A stretch of 32,877 bases of DNA from Alphaproteobacteria bacterium UBA6149 (GTDB lineage Bacteria; Pseudomonadota; Alphaproteobacteria; Rickettsiales; UBA998). The notes beneath the pieces are model-generated. The model searched no databases and was not told the origin of the DNA. It saw only the letters and a list, made by a program, of their open reading frames with translations. The DNA is taken from the NCBI GenBank assembly GCA_002423155.1, contig DIUV01000002.1, positions 1 to 32,877 on the forward strand, written 5' to 3'. This document shows, piece by piece, positions 22,826 to 31,004 of the stretch. How positions within the stretch are numbered: the first letter of the stretch is position 1; each line of letters starts with the position of its first letter. The position numbers were made by a program, and so were the translations under genes.

Positions 22826-24111
22826 GAAAAGTAAATTTCTTTGTCTATTTTATCTTCGGAACTATCAATCATCAAGGTTATTGCCGCATCGCCCGTAATG
22901 TTAATCGTGGTGCGTACCATATCCAACAAACGATCCACCCCAAGAAGCAATCCAATTCCATCCAGCGGCAAGCCTACGGAAGATAATACCATCCCCATAA
23001 AAATAATTGACCCACTAGGAATACCCGCCGCCCCAATTGAACCCAATGTACAAGTTAAAACCAACACCACATAATCATGTGCATGCAGCTCTATACCAAA
23101 TAATTGCGAGAAAAATAATGCACAAATACCTAGATAAATCGCGGTTCCGTCCATGTTAATACATGCACCAAGCGGCATCAAAAAATTGCTGCTTTGCTCA
23201 GAAACCCCCATTTTAGTCTGTAATTCACGCATTGCCGTAGTTAAGGTTGCTTTACTACTGCTGGTAGAAAAAGCCATTAACTGCGTAGGCATCATTTTAC
23301 GATAAAATGGCATCGGAGAAATACGTCCAAAGAACATAATCATCAAGCCGAATAATATATATTGCAAAACACAAGCAGCTAAAACGGCAACCACTAACAT
23401 TGCCAAAGTTTCTAATATCTTCGGACCTTGCGTGCCAATACTCCACGCCATAAAGCCAAAAACTGCCATCGGCGCTAAGCGCACAATATATTCAATCATT
23501 TTGAAAACCACGTAAGAAGCCTCACGCAATAATTCTTTTAATTTAGAAACCCTATCACCCAACATATTGATAGTGAACCCAAAAAATAATGAGAACAGCA
23601 CCACTTGCAAGAAATTATCTTCAGTCATTGCTCTAAAGGCATTGGTGGGTATCAGACCCAACAAGAAATCTCCAATGGAGGGAGATGCCTTACTTGCCTC
23701 GGGCACATCTTTGGCAAAAGAAGATAAATCTACCGCCACCCCTTTACCCGGTTCAAAAATCAAGCCTGCACTTATCCCAATCAACACCGCAAAACTAGCG
23801 GTGGATAAATACGTAATAATGCCTTTGAAGCCAATCCGCGTAAAATTAGTTGGGTCATCCATACTGGTTATGCCCGAAACTAAGGCTAAGAAAATCAGCG
23901 GAACCACCACCATTTTAATCAGATTAATAAAAACCGTGCCAAAAATTTTGATGTTATTAGCCACCTGCTTAGAAGCTTCAACCGACAAAACCTGCTGCGA
24001 AACCAAGGCCTGAATAACCATGCCCACCGCAACACCTAACGCCAAGGCTATCAACACTTGCTGCCACAATTTTAGTCCAAATAATTTATACTCTACGGTT
24101 TCTGCCGCCAT
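22822..24111 (-). CDS. DAACS-family dicarboxylate/amino acid:cation symporter
   Basis: A 429-residue secondary transporter of the inner membrane, of the GltP/DctA/TcyP family. The serine-rich re-entrant loop (FSTSSSKATLTTAM), the NMDGTAIYLGI motif, the second loop (LGSIGAAGIPSGSII) and the ligand motif VRTTINITGDAAITLM are all present, with about eight hydrophobic segments. Family members carry Glu/Asp, C4-dicarboxylates or cystine together with Na+ or H+. Substrate cannot be decided from the motifs seen. Coupling to cysNC through a 4-bp overlap makes a sulfur-linked substrate such as cystine worth considering. It is divergent from coaBC, about 165 bp apart. Confidence 0.9.
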   Translation of the reverse strand: MAAETVEYKLFGLKLWQQVLIALALGVAVGMVIQALVSQQVLSVEASKQVANNIKIFGTVFINLIKMVVVPLIFLALVSGITSMDDPTNFTRIGFKGIITYLSTASFAVLIGISAGLIFEPGKGVAVDLSSFAKDVPEASKASPSIGDFLLGLIPTNAFRAMTEDNFLQVVLFSLFFGFTINMLGDRVSKLKELLREASYVVFKMIEYIVRLAPMAVFGFMAWSIGTQGPKILETLAMLVVAVLAACVLQYILFGLMIMFFGRISPMPFYRKMMPTQLMAFSTSSSKATLTTAMRELQTKMGVSEQSSNFLMPLGACINMDGTAIYLGICALFFSQLFGIELHAHDYVVLVLTCTLGSIGAAGIPSGSIIFMGMVLSSVGLPLDGIGLLLGVDRLLDMVRTTINITGDAAITLMIDSSEDKIDKEIYFS

Positions 24112-24276
24112 GATATTTTTCCACTAATTTTAGTTTGGGCGAATAGCTTTAGCGCAAATGAATTAAATATTCCATGTTTTTTTGTATTGCAGCGCAGCAA
24201 ATAGATTTTCATGGTTGCATTAAACTATAGCAAAGCCTATGTTTATCCTCATTTTGTGAATTAGGGAAAATTACAA

Positions 24277-25470
24277 TTGAAAAACGTACTTCTAGTCATT
24301 TCAGGCAGTGTTGCCGCCTATAAAGCCCTAGAACTCATCCGTTTGCTGCGCGGTGATGGGGTGAATGTTAATGCAATCCTCACCCAAGGCGGCGCAGAAT
24401 TTATTACTCCCTTAGCGGTTTCCTCACTTACGGGAAACCCTACTTATAGCGATTTATTTTCCCTAAAAGATGAAGTGGAAATGGGGCATATTCAGCTTTC
24501 TCGCCTGGCAGATGCAATTATCGTTGCCCCAGCAAGTGCGGATATTATGGCTAAAATGGCAGCAGGAATCGCGGATAATCTGGCAACGGCTACTTTGCTT
24601 GCCAGCGACAAGCCTATTTTTGTAGCTCCGGCGATGAATAAATATATGTGGGAACATCCTGCCACGCGCAGAAATATTGCACAATTACAAGCAGATGGCG
24701 TAGAAATAATTTTTCCCCAAGAGGGCGAACTAGCTTGCGGCGAAATAGGTTCAGGGCGCATGGCGGAGCCGTTGGAGATAAAAAACCAACTTTTTCCTGC
24801 ACAAAAATTAAAAAACAAGAAAATCCTGATAACCAGCGGCGGCACGCAAGAACCAATTGACCCGGTGCGCTATATTGGCAATCGCTCCTCGGGGTTACAA
24901 GGCTGGCAGATTGCCAAAGTTTTCGCACAAGCAGGTGCAGAGGTGACTTTGATTTCCGCGCCCACGAATTTGCCTTTATTACCCAATGTTTGCCAAATAA
25001 ATGTTCAAACTGCGCAGGAAATGTTTGCCGCAACTATAAATTCTTTACCCGTGGATATCGCCATTTTTGCCGCTGCCGTAGCTGATTGGCGACCAGAAAT
25101 GGCGGCTACTAATAAGATAAAAAAGCGCGATAACGCCACGGCTCCCAACATAAAATTATCAGAAACCCCAGATATTTTAGCTTATGTAGCCAAGCACCCC
25201 AGTCAACGCCCTGATTTAGTTATCGGTTTTGCTGCCGAAAGCGAAAATTTATTGGAAAATGCTCGGCAGAAATTGCTCCGCAAAGGTTGTGATTGGCTCT
25301 TGGCAAACGATATTTCCGAAGGCAAAATATTTGGAGAATTAGAAACTGAAATTCTATTTTTGACTGCCGATGGAGAAGAAAAATTTCCGCGTATGCGCAA
25401 AATAGAAGTGGCAGAAAAATTATTAGAACGACTCACTTCCCCCTCTCCCTCTGGGAGAGGGACGGGGTGA
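24277..25470 (+). CDS. coaBC: Phosphopantothenoylcysteine decarboxylase / ligase CoaBC
   Basis: A 397-residue bifunctional enzyme of coenzyme A synthesis. The CoaB half ligates cysteine to 4'-phosphopantothenate and the CoaC half decarboxylates the product with FMN. CoaC motifs are GSVAAYKALELIRLLR, HIQLSRLADAIIVAPASADIMAKMA, PAMNKYMWEHP and the cysteine flap GELACGEIGSGRM. CoaB begins near KILITSGGTQEPIDPVRYIGNRSSG and includes AAVADWRP. The start is TTG (24277), preceded by AGGG at good spacing; no ATG fits. The final residues LTSPSPSGRGTG and the stop codon are encoded by a palindromic repeat (25436-25477), so the natural C-terminus was probably replaced. Confidence 0.95.
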   Translation: MKNVLLVISGSVAAYKALELIRLLRGDGVNVNAILTQGGAEFITPLAVSSLTGNPTYSDLFSLKDEVEMGHIQLSRLADAIIVAPASADIMAKMAAGIADNLATATLLASDKPIFVAPAMNKYMWEHPATRRNIAQLQADGVEIIFPQEGELACGEIGSGRMAEPLEIKNQLFPAQKLKNKKILITSGGTQEPIDPVRYIGNRSSGLQGWQIAKVFAQAGAEVTLISAPTNLPLLPNVCQINVQTAQEMFAATINSLPVDIAIFAAAVADWRPEMAATNKIKKRDNATAPNIKLSETPDILAYVAKHPSQRPDLVIGFAAESENLLENARQKLLRKGCDWLLANDISEGKIFGELETEILFLTADGEEKFPRMRKIEVAEKLLERLTSPSPSGRGTG

Positions 25471-25477
25471 GGGAAGC
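25436..25477. repeat. Palindromic repeat at the coaBC 3' end
   Basis: A 42-bp GC-rich repeat with core CCCTCTCCCTCTGGGAGAGG, itself a hairpin. It supplies the last codons and stop of coaBC. An inverted copy with two mismatches lies at 25609-25650 and a partial copy at the window end. Confidence 0.88.
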
Positions 25478-25578
25478 CTCCCAAAATTAATAATTAATTA
25501 CATAACAAAGCCCCCACACCAATAGGCAAAAAATTAACCATAAAATAGATTAAAAACAACATATAAGGATAGAATAAC

Positions 25579-26106
25579 ATGCAAAATTCTACATCACAAT
25601 TTTCGGAAGCTTCCCTCACCCCGACCCTCTCCCAGAGGGAGAGGGGGCAGGCGTTGCGCGTTAACCTAGTCACCCTGCCGCATGGCGCAGACTTACCCTT
25701 ACCAACTTACGCCACTGCACAAAGCGCCGGCATGGATTTACATGCAGCCATTGCGGTAAATAAAATTATTGCCCCTGGTGAGCGCGTGTTAATCCCCACT
25801 GGCATCGCCATTGCCCTGCCCGCTAATTACGAAGCACAAATCCGCCCCCGTTCTGGCTTGGCTTATAAAAACGGCATTACCGTATTAAACTCTCCGGGCA
25901 CAATTGATGCGGATTATCGCGGTGAAATCCAAGTATTGCTAATTAACCATAGTAATGAAGCATTTACCGTAGAGCGCGGCATGCGCATCGCCCAGATGAT
26001 TATTGCTCCCGTAGTGCAATCTAGCTGGCAAATAGTGGCAGATTTAGAAGAATCTGCGCGTGGGGTGGGCGGATTTGGTAGTACGGGTCATAAAATTGCA
26101 GGATAA
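25579..26106 (+). CDS. dut: dUTP diphosphatase with repeat-encoded N-terminal extension
   Basis: A 175-residue trimeric dUTPase that hydrolyses dUTP to dUMP and pyrophosphate, protecting DNA from uracil and feeding ThyX. The five family motifs are present: AGMDLHAA (51-57), PRSGLAYKNG (90-99), LNSPGTIDADYRGEIQVLLIN (103-123), RGMRIAQMI (133-141) and the C-terminal RGVGGFGSTG (161-170). Normal homology starts around residue 26 (LRVNLVTLPHGAD). The first 25 residues are extra, and about half of them (ASLTPTLSQRERG) are encoded by an inverted copy of the repeat that ends coaBC. The ATG follows AAGGA. The in-frame TTG at 25654 may be the ancestral start but has no ribosome site now. Confidence 0.93.
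   Translation: MQNSTSQFSEASLTPTLSQRERGQALRVNLVTLPHGADLPLPTYATAQSAGMDLHAAIAVNKIIAPGERVLIPTGIAIALPANYEAQIRPRSGLAYKNGITVLNSPGTIDADYRGEIQVLLINHSNEAFTVERGMRIAQMIIAPVVQSSWQIVADLEESARGVGGFGSTGHKIAG
25609..25650. repeat. Palindromic repeat inside the 5' end of dut
   Basis: Inverted copy of the repeat at 25436-25477 (40 of 42 positions match the reverse complement). It is read in frame as part of Dut. Together the two copies make a long inverted repeat around a 131-bp spacer and could pair in a coaBC-dut transcript. Confidence 0.88.
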
Positions 26107-26116
26107 ATATAAACTC

Positions 26117-26557
26117 ATGTTCTTTCCCAAAAAAATATTCCATGCCGTAGAAGCACTATTAAACATTGCCCTCAATCAATCTAACCATCCGTTGAGTGGT
26201 AAAGCATTGGCGCAATTACAAAACTTACCGCCACGTTATTTAGAGCAAATGCTGCAAAAATTGGTGCATGAAGGCATATTGCGTAGCCTGCGTGGTCCTC
26301 GGGGTGGCTACGTATTGGGGCGCGAGCGTAGGCGGATTACGCTGGCAGAAATTATCACCGCCATTCAAGCTGAGGAAGATATAATTGCTAGTTCTAACTT
26401 GATAGACAAAGTAGTCTTGCCACATTTTACTCAAGCACAAAATGTTTTATTAGAACCACTGGCAAAAATCACCCTTAGTCAATTATGCGACGAGGCTTAT
26501 ACTAGCGGACTACTGACTAATAACACTATTAAAACCGCCGATTCATTCATTATTTAG
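26117..26557 (+). CDS. Rrf2-family regulator lacking the cluster cysteines
   Basis: A 146-residue Rrf2-family transcription regulator from the ATG at 26117, which gives the family-like start MFFPKKIFHAVEALLNIAL; a longer frame from 26060 would overlap dut and adds unrelated residues. The winged helix is recognisable through PLSGKALAQLQNLPPRYLEQMLQKLVHEGILRSLRGPRGGYVLGRERRRITLAEI. The three cysteines that bind the Fe-S cluster in IscR are absent; the only Cys is in LSQLCDEAY near the end. It sits 10 bp before cysK and 10 bp after dut, probably in one operon. By analogy with CymR, a cluster-free Rrf2 regulator that works with CysK in Firmicutes, control of cysteine synthesis is likely. Confidence 0.88.
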   Translation: MFFPKKIFHAVEALLNIALNQSNHPLSGKALAQLQNLPPRYLEQMLQKLVHEGILRSLRGPRGGYVLGRERRRITLAEIITAIQAEEDIIASSNLIDKVVLPHFTQAQNVLLEPLAKITLSQLCDEAYTSGLLTNNTIKTADSFII

Positions 26558-26567
26558 GAGAATTATT

Positions 26568-27542
26568 ATGTCAAATATCATTTTAGACCCAGCAGGTCGC
26601 GGACGAATTTATGATTCGATTGTTGAAACTATTGGCAACACTCCCTTAGTGCGCTTGCACAAAATAAATCAAGGCAGCCTAGCAAATCAAGGAAGAGGGG
26701 CGAATATCTTAGCAAAATTAGAGTTTTTTAATCCGCTTTCATCCGTGAAAGACCGTATCGCTTTGGGGATGATTGAAGAAGCGGAAAATTCAGGGAAATT
26801 AACTCCCAATACTTTATTAGTAGAGCCCACTTCGGGCAATACTGGCATTGCACTGGCTTTCGTCTGCGCGGCTAAGGGCTATAAATTAGTACTAACCATG
26901 CCCGAGAGCATGTCCATCGAGCGCCGCAAAATGCTGTTACAACTCGGGGCACAATTAGAACTAACCCCAGCAGGGCAAGGCATGAAAGGCGCGATTGCTC
27001 GCGCTGAAGAAATCGTCGCCAATAATCCCAACGCCCTCATGCTACAACAATTCCAAAATCAGGCTAACCCTGCCATTCATCGCCGCACCACCGCCGAAGA
27101 AATCTGGGTAGATACGAACGGAAAAGTAGATGTATTCATCGCCGGAGTGGGCACGGGCGGCACCATAACTGGCGTGGGCAGCGCTTTGAAAGACAAAAAC
27201 CCCAACATAAAAATCATCGCAGTAGAACCAGAAGACAGCCCCATACTCTCAGGCGGCAAAGCAGGTCCCCACAAAATCCAAGGCATTGGCGCAGGCTTCA
27301 TCCCCGATATTTTAGATAAAAATATCATTGATGAAATTATTACTATCAATAACGAAACCGCCTTCGCCACCGCACGCTTAGCCGCCAAATTAGAGGGCAT
27401 CCCAGCAGGTATTTCTTCCGGCGCCACCTTAGCCGCCGCTTTGGAAATAGGAGCACGTCCAGAAATGGCTGGTAAAAACATTGTGGTTATTTTAGCCTCT
27501 TGCGCGGAACGATATTTATCGACGGATTTATTCGCCGATTAA
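26568..27542 (+). CDS. cysK: Cysteine synthase (O-acetylserine sulfhydrylase)
   Basis: A 324-residue PLP-dependent enzyme that makes L-cysteine from O-acetylserine and sulfide. The PLP lysine is Lys61 in SSVKDRIA, the substrate loop is PTSGNTG (87-93), the phosphate-binding GTGGT lies near residue 198 (GVGTGGTITGVG), and the conserved C-terminal SSGA segment is present (AGISSGATLAAALE). Length is normal for CysK. The ATG follows AGGAG at ideal spacing, 10 bp after the Rrf2 regulator, so the pair is almost certainly co-transcribed. It complements cysNC (20966-22825), together marking assimilatory sulfate use. Confidence 0.96.
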   Translation: MSNIILDPAGRGRIYDSIVETIGNTPLVRLHKINQGSLANQGRGANILAKLEFFNPLSSVKDRIALGMIEEAENSGKLTPNTLLVEPTSGNTGIALAFVCAAKGYKLVLTMPESMSIERRKMLLQLGAQLELTPAGQGMKGAIARAEEIVANNPNALMLQQFQNQANPAIHRRTTAEEIWVDTNGKVDVFIAGVGTGGTITGVGSALKDKNPNIKIIAVEPEDSPILSGGKAGPHKIQGIGAGFIPDILDKNIIDEIITINNETAFATARLAAKLEGIPAGISSGATLAAALEIGARPEMAGKNIVVILASCAERYLSTDLFAD

Positions 27543-27605
27543 TAAATATATTGATAAAATATTTTTTTGCATTAATGTGCGCCCATCTATTTGCAATCCT
27601 GCTTT

Positions 27606-27637
27606 AGATTTCTGACTTTGAGTTAGAATCTTTTTTT
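27606..27637 (+). terminator. Probable terminator of the dut-rrf2-cysK operon
   Basis: AGATTTCTGACT (27606-27617) can pair with AGTTAGAATCT (27621-27631) with one bulge, followed by seven T (27631-27637). The stem is AT-rich, so strength is uncertain. Confidence 0.55.
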
Positions 27638-27661
27638 AAATACACCCTATGAGGTATTTTT

Positions 27662-28189
27662 ATGAGCGAAGAAACAAAACCAGACTTCACTACACCAGTG
27701 GTTATGTCAATATTCACAGAGAATTTGGCATACATATATGGCTATGGCAGCGAGGTAATCGGTGAAGGAGAAGCGCCGGAATTTCAAGAAATGGTGATTT
27801 CTCCTGTAGTCAAAACTGATGTTTTTAACTCTCCTGCCGCAGCAATGATATGTTTTGACAAGAACATTATAAGCGGTGATTTATTTGGCGAAATCAATGA
27901 AAACAGCTTGGGCTTTTACACCAAAGAAAATGGTGAAATTTCACCAGTTGTAGAAATCGTTTGGCTGGGTGATTTTTCTACCTGTGTTGCTTTATACACA
28001 GGTGCTATGGTGATTCTAAAAAAAGCTGATGATAATGATGAATTTATTGGCTTTCCCACATTAAAAACCGACGAACATTTTTTTGGGTGTATGGAAATTT
28101 TTGGCGTAAGCGAACGTATAGACTTCGCTCAACTTTGTAGTGATGTTGGCGCACAAATGCTTCCCAACCCCAAACTTTCTTTGCATTGA
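27662..28189 (+). CDS. Hypothetical acidic protein
   Basis: A 175-residue acidic, soluble protein that I do not recognise. It has no signal peptide or membrane helix. Alternating hydrophobic stretches (VVMSIFTENLAYIYGYG, PVVEIVWLGDFSTCVALYTGAMVILKK) suggest a beta-rich fold. Five cysteines or aromatic-Cys pairs are scattered without a metal-site pattern. The ATG follows GAGGT at good spacing. The gene stands alone, with a probable terminator before it and a strong one after it, so it is an independent transcription unit. Function is unknown. Confidence 0.75.
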   Translation: MSEETKPDFTTPVVMSIFTENLAYIYGYGSEVIGEGEAPEFQEMVISPVVKTDVFNSPAAAMICFDKNIISGDLFGEINENSLGFYTKENGEISPVVEIVWLGDFSTCVALYTGAMVILKKADDNDEFIGFPTLKTDEHFFGCMEIFGVSERIDFAQLCSDVGAQMLPNPKLSLH

Positions 28190-28207
28190 GTATTCATACA
28201 TTAAACT

Positions 28208-28245
28208 AAATCTCTCCAATTATTACAGTTGGAGAGATTTTTTTT
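28208..28245 (+). terminator. Rho-independent terminator
   Basis: A perfect 12-bp stem (28208-28219 with 28229-28240), 9-nt loop, then a T-run (28238-28245). It starts 19 bp after the stop of the 175-residue hypothetical gene. Confidence 0.92.
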
Positions 28246-28330
28246 ATAACCTCCTCCTAAAATTCATTAGTTGCCAGTTGCGCTTAGCTCCTCTATAAAA
28301 AGATGAAACTAATTTTCAGGATACAGTAAA

Positions 28331-29854
28331 ATGGCTAATAACTTCTTCCTAAAAAAATCCGTAGCTCGCATTCAAGAAGAATCGATGAACTCCACCTTAA
28401 AGCGCTCACTCGGTGCATGGAACTTGATTAGTCTAGGCATTGGCTGCATTATTGGTACGGGTATTTTTGTGATGACGGGACAAGCTGCCGCATTACATGC
28501 CGGGCCGGCAATTATGCTTTCTTTCGTATTCGCTGGTTTAGCCTGTGCTTTTGCTGGTTTATGCTATGCAGAGTTAGCCTCCACTTTGCCCATTTCGGGT
28601 AGTGCTTATACCTATACTTATGCGACCATGGGCGAGATATTCGCGTGGGTGATGGGGCTGTTGCTCATATTAGAATATGGGGTTGCCGCCGCCACAGTCG
28701 CGGTTGGTTGGTCAGGTTATTTGGTCAGCTTCTTAAAAGATTTTGGCATCGTTATTCCGCCACAATTTACCTCTGCTTATGGACAAGCAGTTACTTTAGC
28801 TGATGGCTCCACTGTTTCAGCCATAATCAACCTACCTGCATTAATCGGAATTATTGCAGTTACCTTGTTGTTAGTAAAAGGAATTAGCGAATCTGCTACC
28901 GTGAACAACATTATCGTATTTGTAAAAGTTGCCGTGGTTATCACCTTTATATTAGTCGGCATTTCCCACATTGATGTAGCCAACTGGGCGCCCTTTATCC
29001 CCCCAGTAGAACATTTTACCGACCCTAAAACTGGTTTAGAAGCAGAACGCTTTGGTTGGTCAGGCGTTTTCCGCGGTGCAAGTATTGTGTTTTTTGCTTA
29101 TATTGGCTTTGAAGCAGTTTCTACTGCCGCACAAGAAGCCAAAGACCCGCAACGCACCATGCCAATTGGTATCTTGGGTTCTTTATTTGTGTGCACAGTG
29201 TTGTACATGCTAACTTCTGCTGTAATGACGGGAGTGGTACATTATTCCATGTTGAATGTGCCTGACCCCATGGCAGTAGCGGCGGATCATATTGGTATTC
29301 ACTGGTTTTCTTGGTTAGTGAAAATTGGAGCATTAATGGGCATGAGCTCGGTTATGCTAGTGCTGATGTACGGTCAAACGCGCATTTTCTACATTATGTC
29401 GCGTGATGGTTTGCTGCCGGCATTCTTTAGTGACGTACATAAAAAATTCCATACTCCTTGGAAAAACACTTTATTAGTTGGCTCCATAGTTGCTATTTTG
29501 GCGGCAACTACGCCACTAAAAACACTTGGTGACATGGTAAGCTTTGGCACCATTACTGCTTTTGCTATGGTAAGCTTCAGCGTTATTTATCTCCGCCGCA
29601 CCCAGCCAGAATTGGAGCGTCCGTTCCGCACTCCCTTCTATCCGATTGTTCCTATTTTGGGTATGGTTAGCTGCGTAGGTTTACTATCTACCTTTGAGCT
29701 ACATTATTATATATTCATTGCCGAATGGATTGCTTGCGGATTGGTGATATATTTTGTATATGGTCGCCATCATAGCCGCATCGCCAATGAACAACGCCCA
29801 TTAGAAGCGGACGCAGAGTTTATTAAAAAAGCTCACGAACCACAAATTGATTAA
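28331..29854 (+). CDS. APC-family amino acid permease
   Basis: A 507-residue inner-membrane transporter of the amino acid-polyamine-organocation superfamily, close to the cationic amino acid transporter (CAT/YfnA-like) group. The N-terminal consensus IGCIIGTGIFVMTGQAA, with the substrate-contacting GTG motif in helix 1, is clear, and helix 6 has FRGASIVFFAYIGFEAVSTAAQEAKDPQR, a hallmark of this group. About 12 to 14 hydrophobic segments are present. Substrate is an amino acid, but which one cannot be read from sequence. The ATG at 28331 is in weak context and the internal ATG in EESMNSTLKRSLG is a possible alternative start. A putative exported protein gene follows 28 bp downstream. Confidence 0.92.
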   Translation: MANNFFLKKSVARIQEESMNSTLKRSLGAWNLISLGIGCIIGTGIFVMTGQAAALHAGPAIMLSFVFAGLACAFAGLCYAELASTLPISGSAYTYTYATMGEIFAWVMGLLLILEYGVAAATVAVGWSGYLVSFLKDFGIVIPPQFTSAYGQAVTLADGSTVSAIINLPALIGIIAVTLLLVKGISESATVNNIIVFVKVAVVITFILVGISHIDVANWAPFIPPVEHFTDPKTGLEAERFGWSGVFRGASIVFFAYIGFEAVSTAAQEAKDPQRTMPIGILGSLFVCTVLYMLTSAVMTGVVHYSMLNVPDPMAVAADHIGIHWFSWLVKIGALMGMSSVMLVLMYGQTRIFYIMSRDGLLPAFFSDVHKKFHTPWKNTLLVGSIVAILAATTPLKTLGDMVSFGTITAFAMVSFSVIYLRRTQPELERPFRTPFYPIVPILGMVSCVGLLSTFELHYYIFIAEWIACGLVIYFVYGRHHSRIANEQRPLEADAEFIKKAHEPQID

Positions 29855-29882
29855 CTTAAAACATTATTAAATGAGGAAGATT

Positions 29883-30866
29883 ATGAAATCATTATTATTA
29901 GCTGGCTTGGTTGGCATAGCTATCAGCGCCAAGGCACAAGCAGCAGATGCTGCCGCGCCACAAATCAGCTCTACGGATCAGTCAGTAGTTGCTCCAATTC
30001 CTGCTGCTCCTGCTCCTGCTGCTCCTGCGGCGGCAACTCCTGCTGCAGCAGCTCCAGTTGCGCCAGCTCCAGTTGCAGCAACTCCTGCGGCCCCTGCGGA
30101 AACCCCAGCTCCTGCTCCTACGGAAACTGCTCCTGCAATGCCTGCGGTTGCAACTACTCCTGATGTGCAATTAACTCCGGTAACTCCTGCTGCCACTCCA
30201 GAAACTACTCCAGCGGCTACTGAGCCAGCAAAAGCGGAACCCGCTGCGCCTGCTACAGATAGTGCAGCCGCTCCAGCTAATGAAGCAACTGCACCACAAG
30301 CAGAAGCTGCAAAACCAGTAGAAAAAAAACGTATTAAACGCAAAAGACCAAAAGGTCAGGATTACCCTAAAAACCCCATGTTTGAAATGTTAGGACAAAC
30401 CAAAGCTAGCGAGCCTTTAGGTTATCCAAATGCAGAAAATCCTACTATTAAACCTGCTATGGAGATGGCACCAGCTGCTATGCCCTCACCCCCTATGACT
30501 GGCGATCCAGTACAAAAAACCCCAGAAAACACTAATTCATCTACTTATACTCCCCCAACTAAAGATGGCAAAACCATCACTTACATCACGGGTGGAATTG
30601 GCGATGATGAGCGCAAAGCATTAGAAACCGTAAAGAAAGATTACAATCTACAAATCACTAATTCAGGTGCAAATGGTGAATTTGTAGGAAAATCTCATCT
30701 AACCATCCAAAACGCCAATGGTTTGGAAGTATTATCAGTTGATGCAGGTCCAATGTTTTATGCACAAGTTCCAGCTGGCACTTACACCATCTCTAATGGC
30801 ACCAGCAAAAAACAAGTTAATTTAACTGCTGAAAATCCAACTGTAATTCGTTTTGAATCTAAGTAA
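29883..30866 (+). CDS. Exported Ala/Pro-rich protein of unknown function
   Basis: A 327-residue protein from the ATG at 29883, preceded by GAGGAAG; an ATG four codons upstream overlaps that site and is less likely. Residues 1-20 (MKSLLLAGLVGIAISAKAQA) form a clear Sec signal peptide. About 25-140 is low-complexity Ala/Pro/Thr-rich sequence, typical of a flexible linker crossing the periplasm or peptidoglycan, followed by a basic patch EKKRIKRKRPKGQDYP. The C-terminal 100 residues (KTITYITGGIGDDERKALE... VPAGTYTISNGTSKKQVNLTAENPTVIRFESK) look like a small beta-sandwich. It probably shares a transcript with the preceding permease. Function is unknown. Confidence 0.8.
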   Translation: MKSLLLAGLVGIAISAKAQAADAAAPQISSTDQSVVAPIPAAPAPAAPAAATPAAAAPVAPAPVAATPAAPAETPAPAPTETAPAMPAVATTPDVQLTPVTPAATPETTPAATEPAKAEPAAPATDSAAAPANEATAPQAEAAKPVEKKRIKRKRPKGQDYPKNPMFEMLGQTKASEPLGYPNAENPTIKPAMEMAPAAMPSPPMTGDPVQKTPENTNSSTYTPPTKDGKTITYITGGIGDDERKALETVKKDYNLQITNSGANGEFVGKSHLTIQNANGLEVLSVDAGPMFYAQVPAGTYTISNGTSKKQVNLTAENPTVIRFESK

Positions 30867-30886
30867 TTTGTTACACTACTGAATTT

Positions 30887-30930
30887 ATGCCGCCCCGTCA
30901 TGCACCATGAAGGAGGCGGCATATTTTTTT
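30887..30930 (+). terminator. Rho-independent terminator
   Basis: ATGCCGCC (30887-30894) pairs with GGCGGCAT (30915-30922), with an inner TCATG/CATGA stem, followed by a T-run (30924-30930). It separates the permease/exported-protein unit from typA. Confidence 0.88.
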
Positions 30931-31004
30931 GCCAAAAATTTTTGCTGCATTTATATATTTTTTAACGTATATAGACTCGTCTTTAAGAAAAACGAGAGAA
31001 ATTT

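Noticed and set aside
29978..30343. Minus-strand ORF of 121 codons, Ala/Gly-rich, opposite the exported protein gene
   Set aside because: It is the antisense shadow of the GC-rich Ala/Pro repeat codons, with no ribosome site and no family resemblance.
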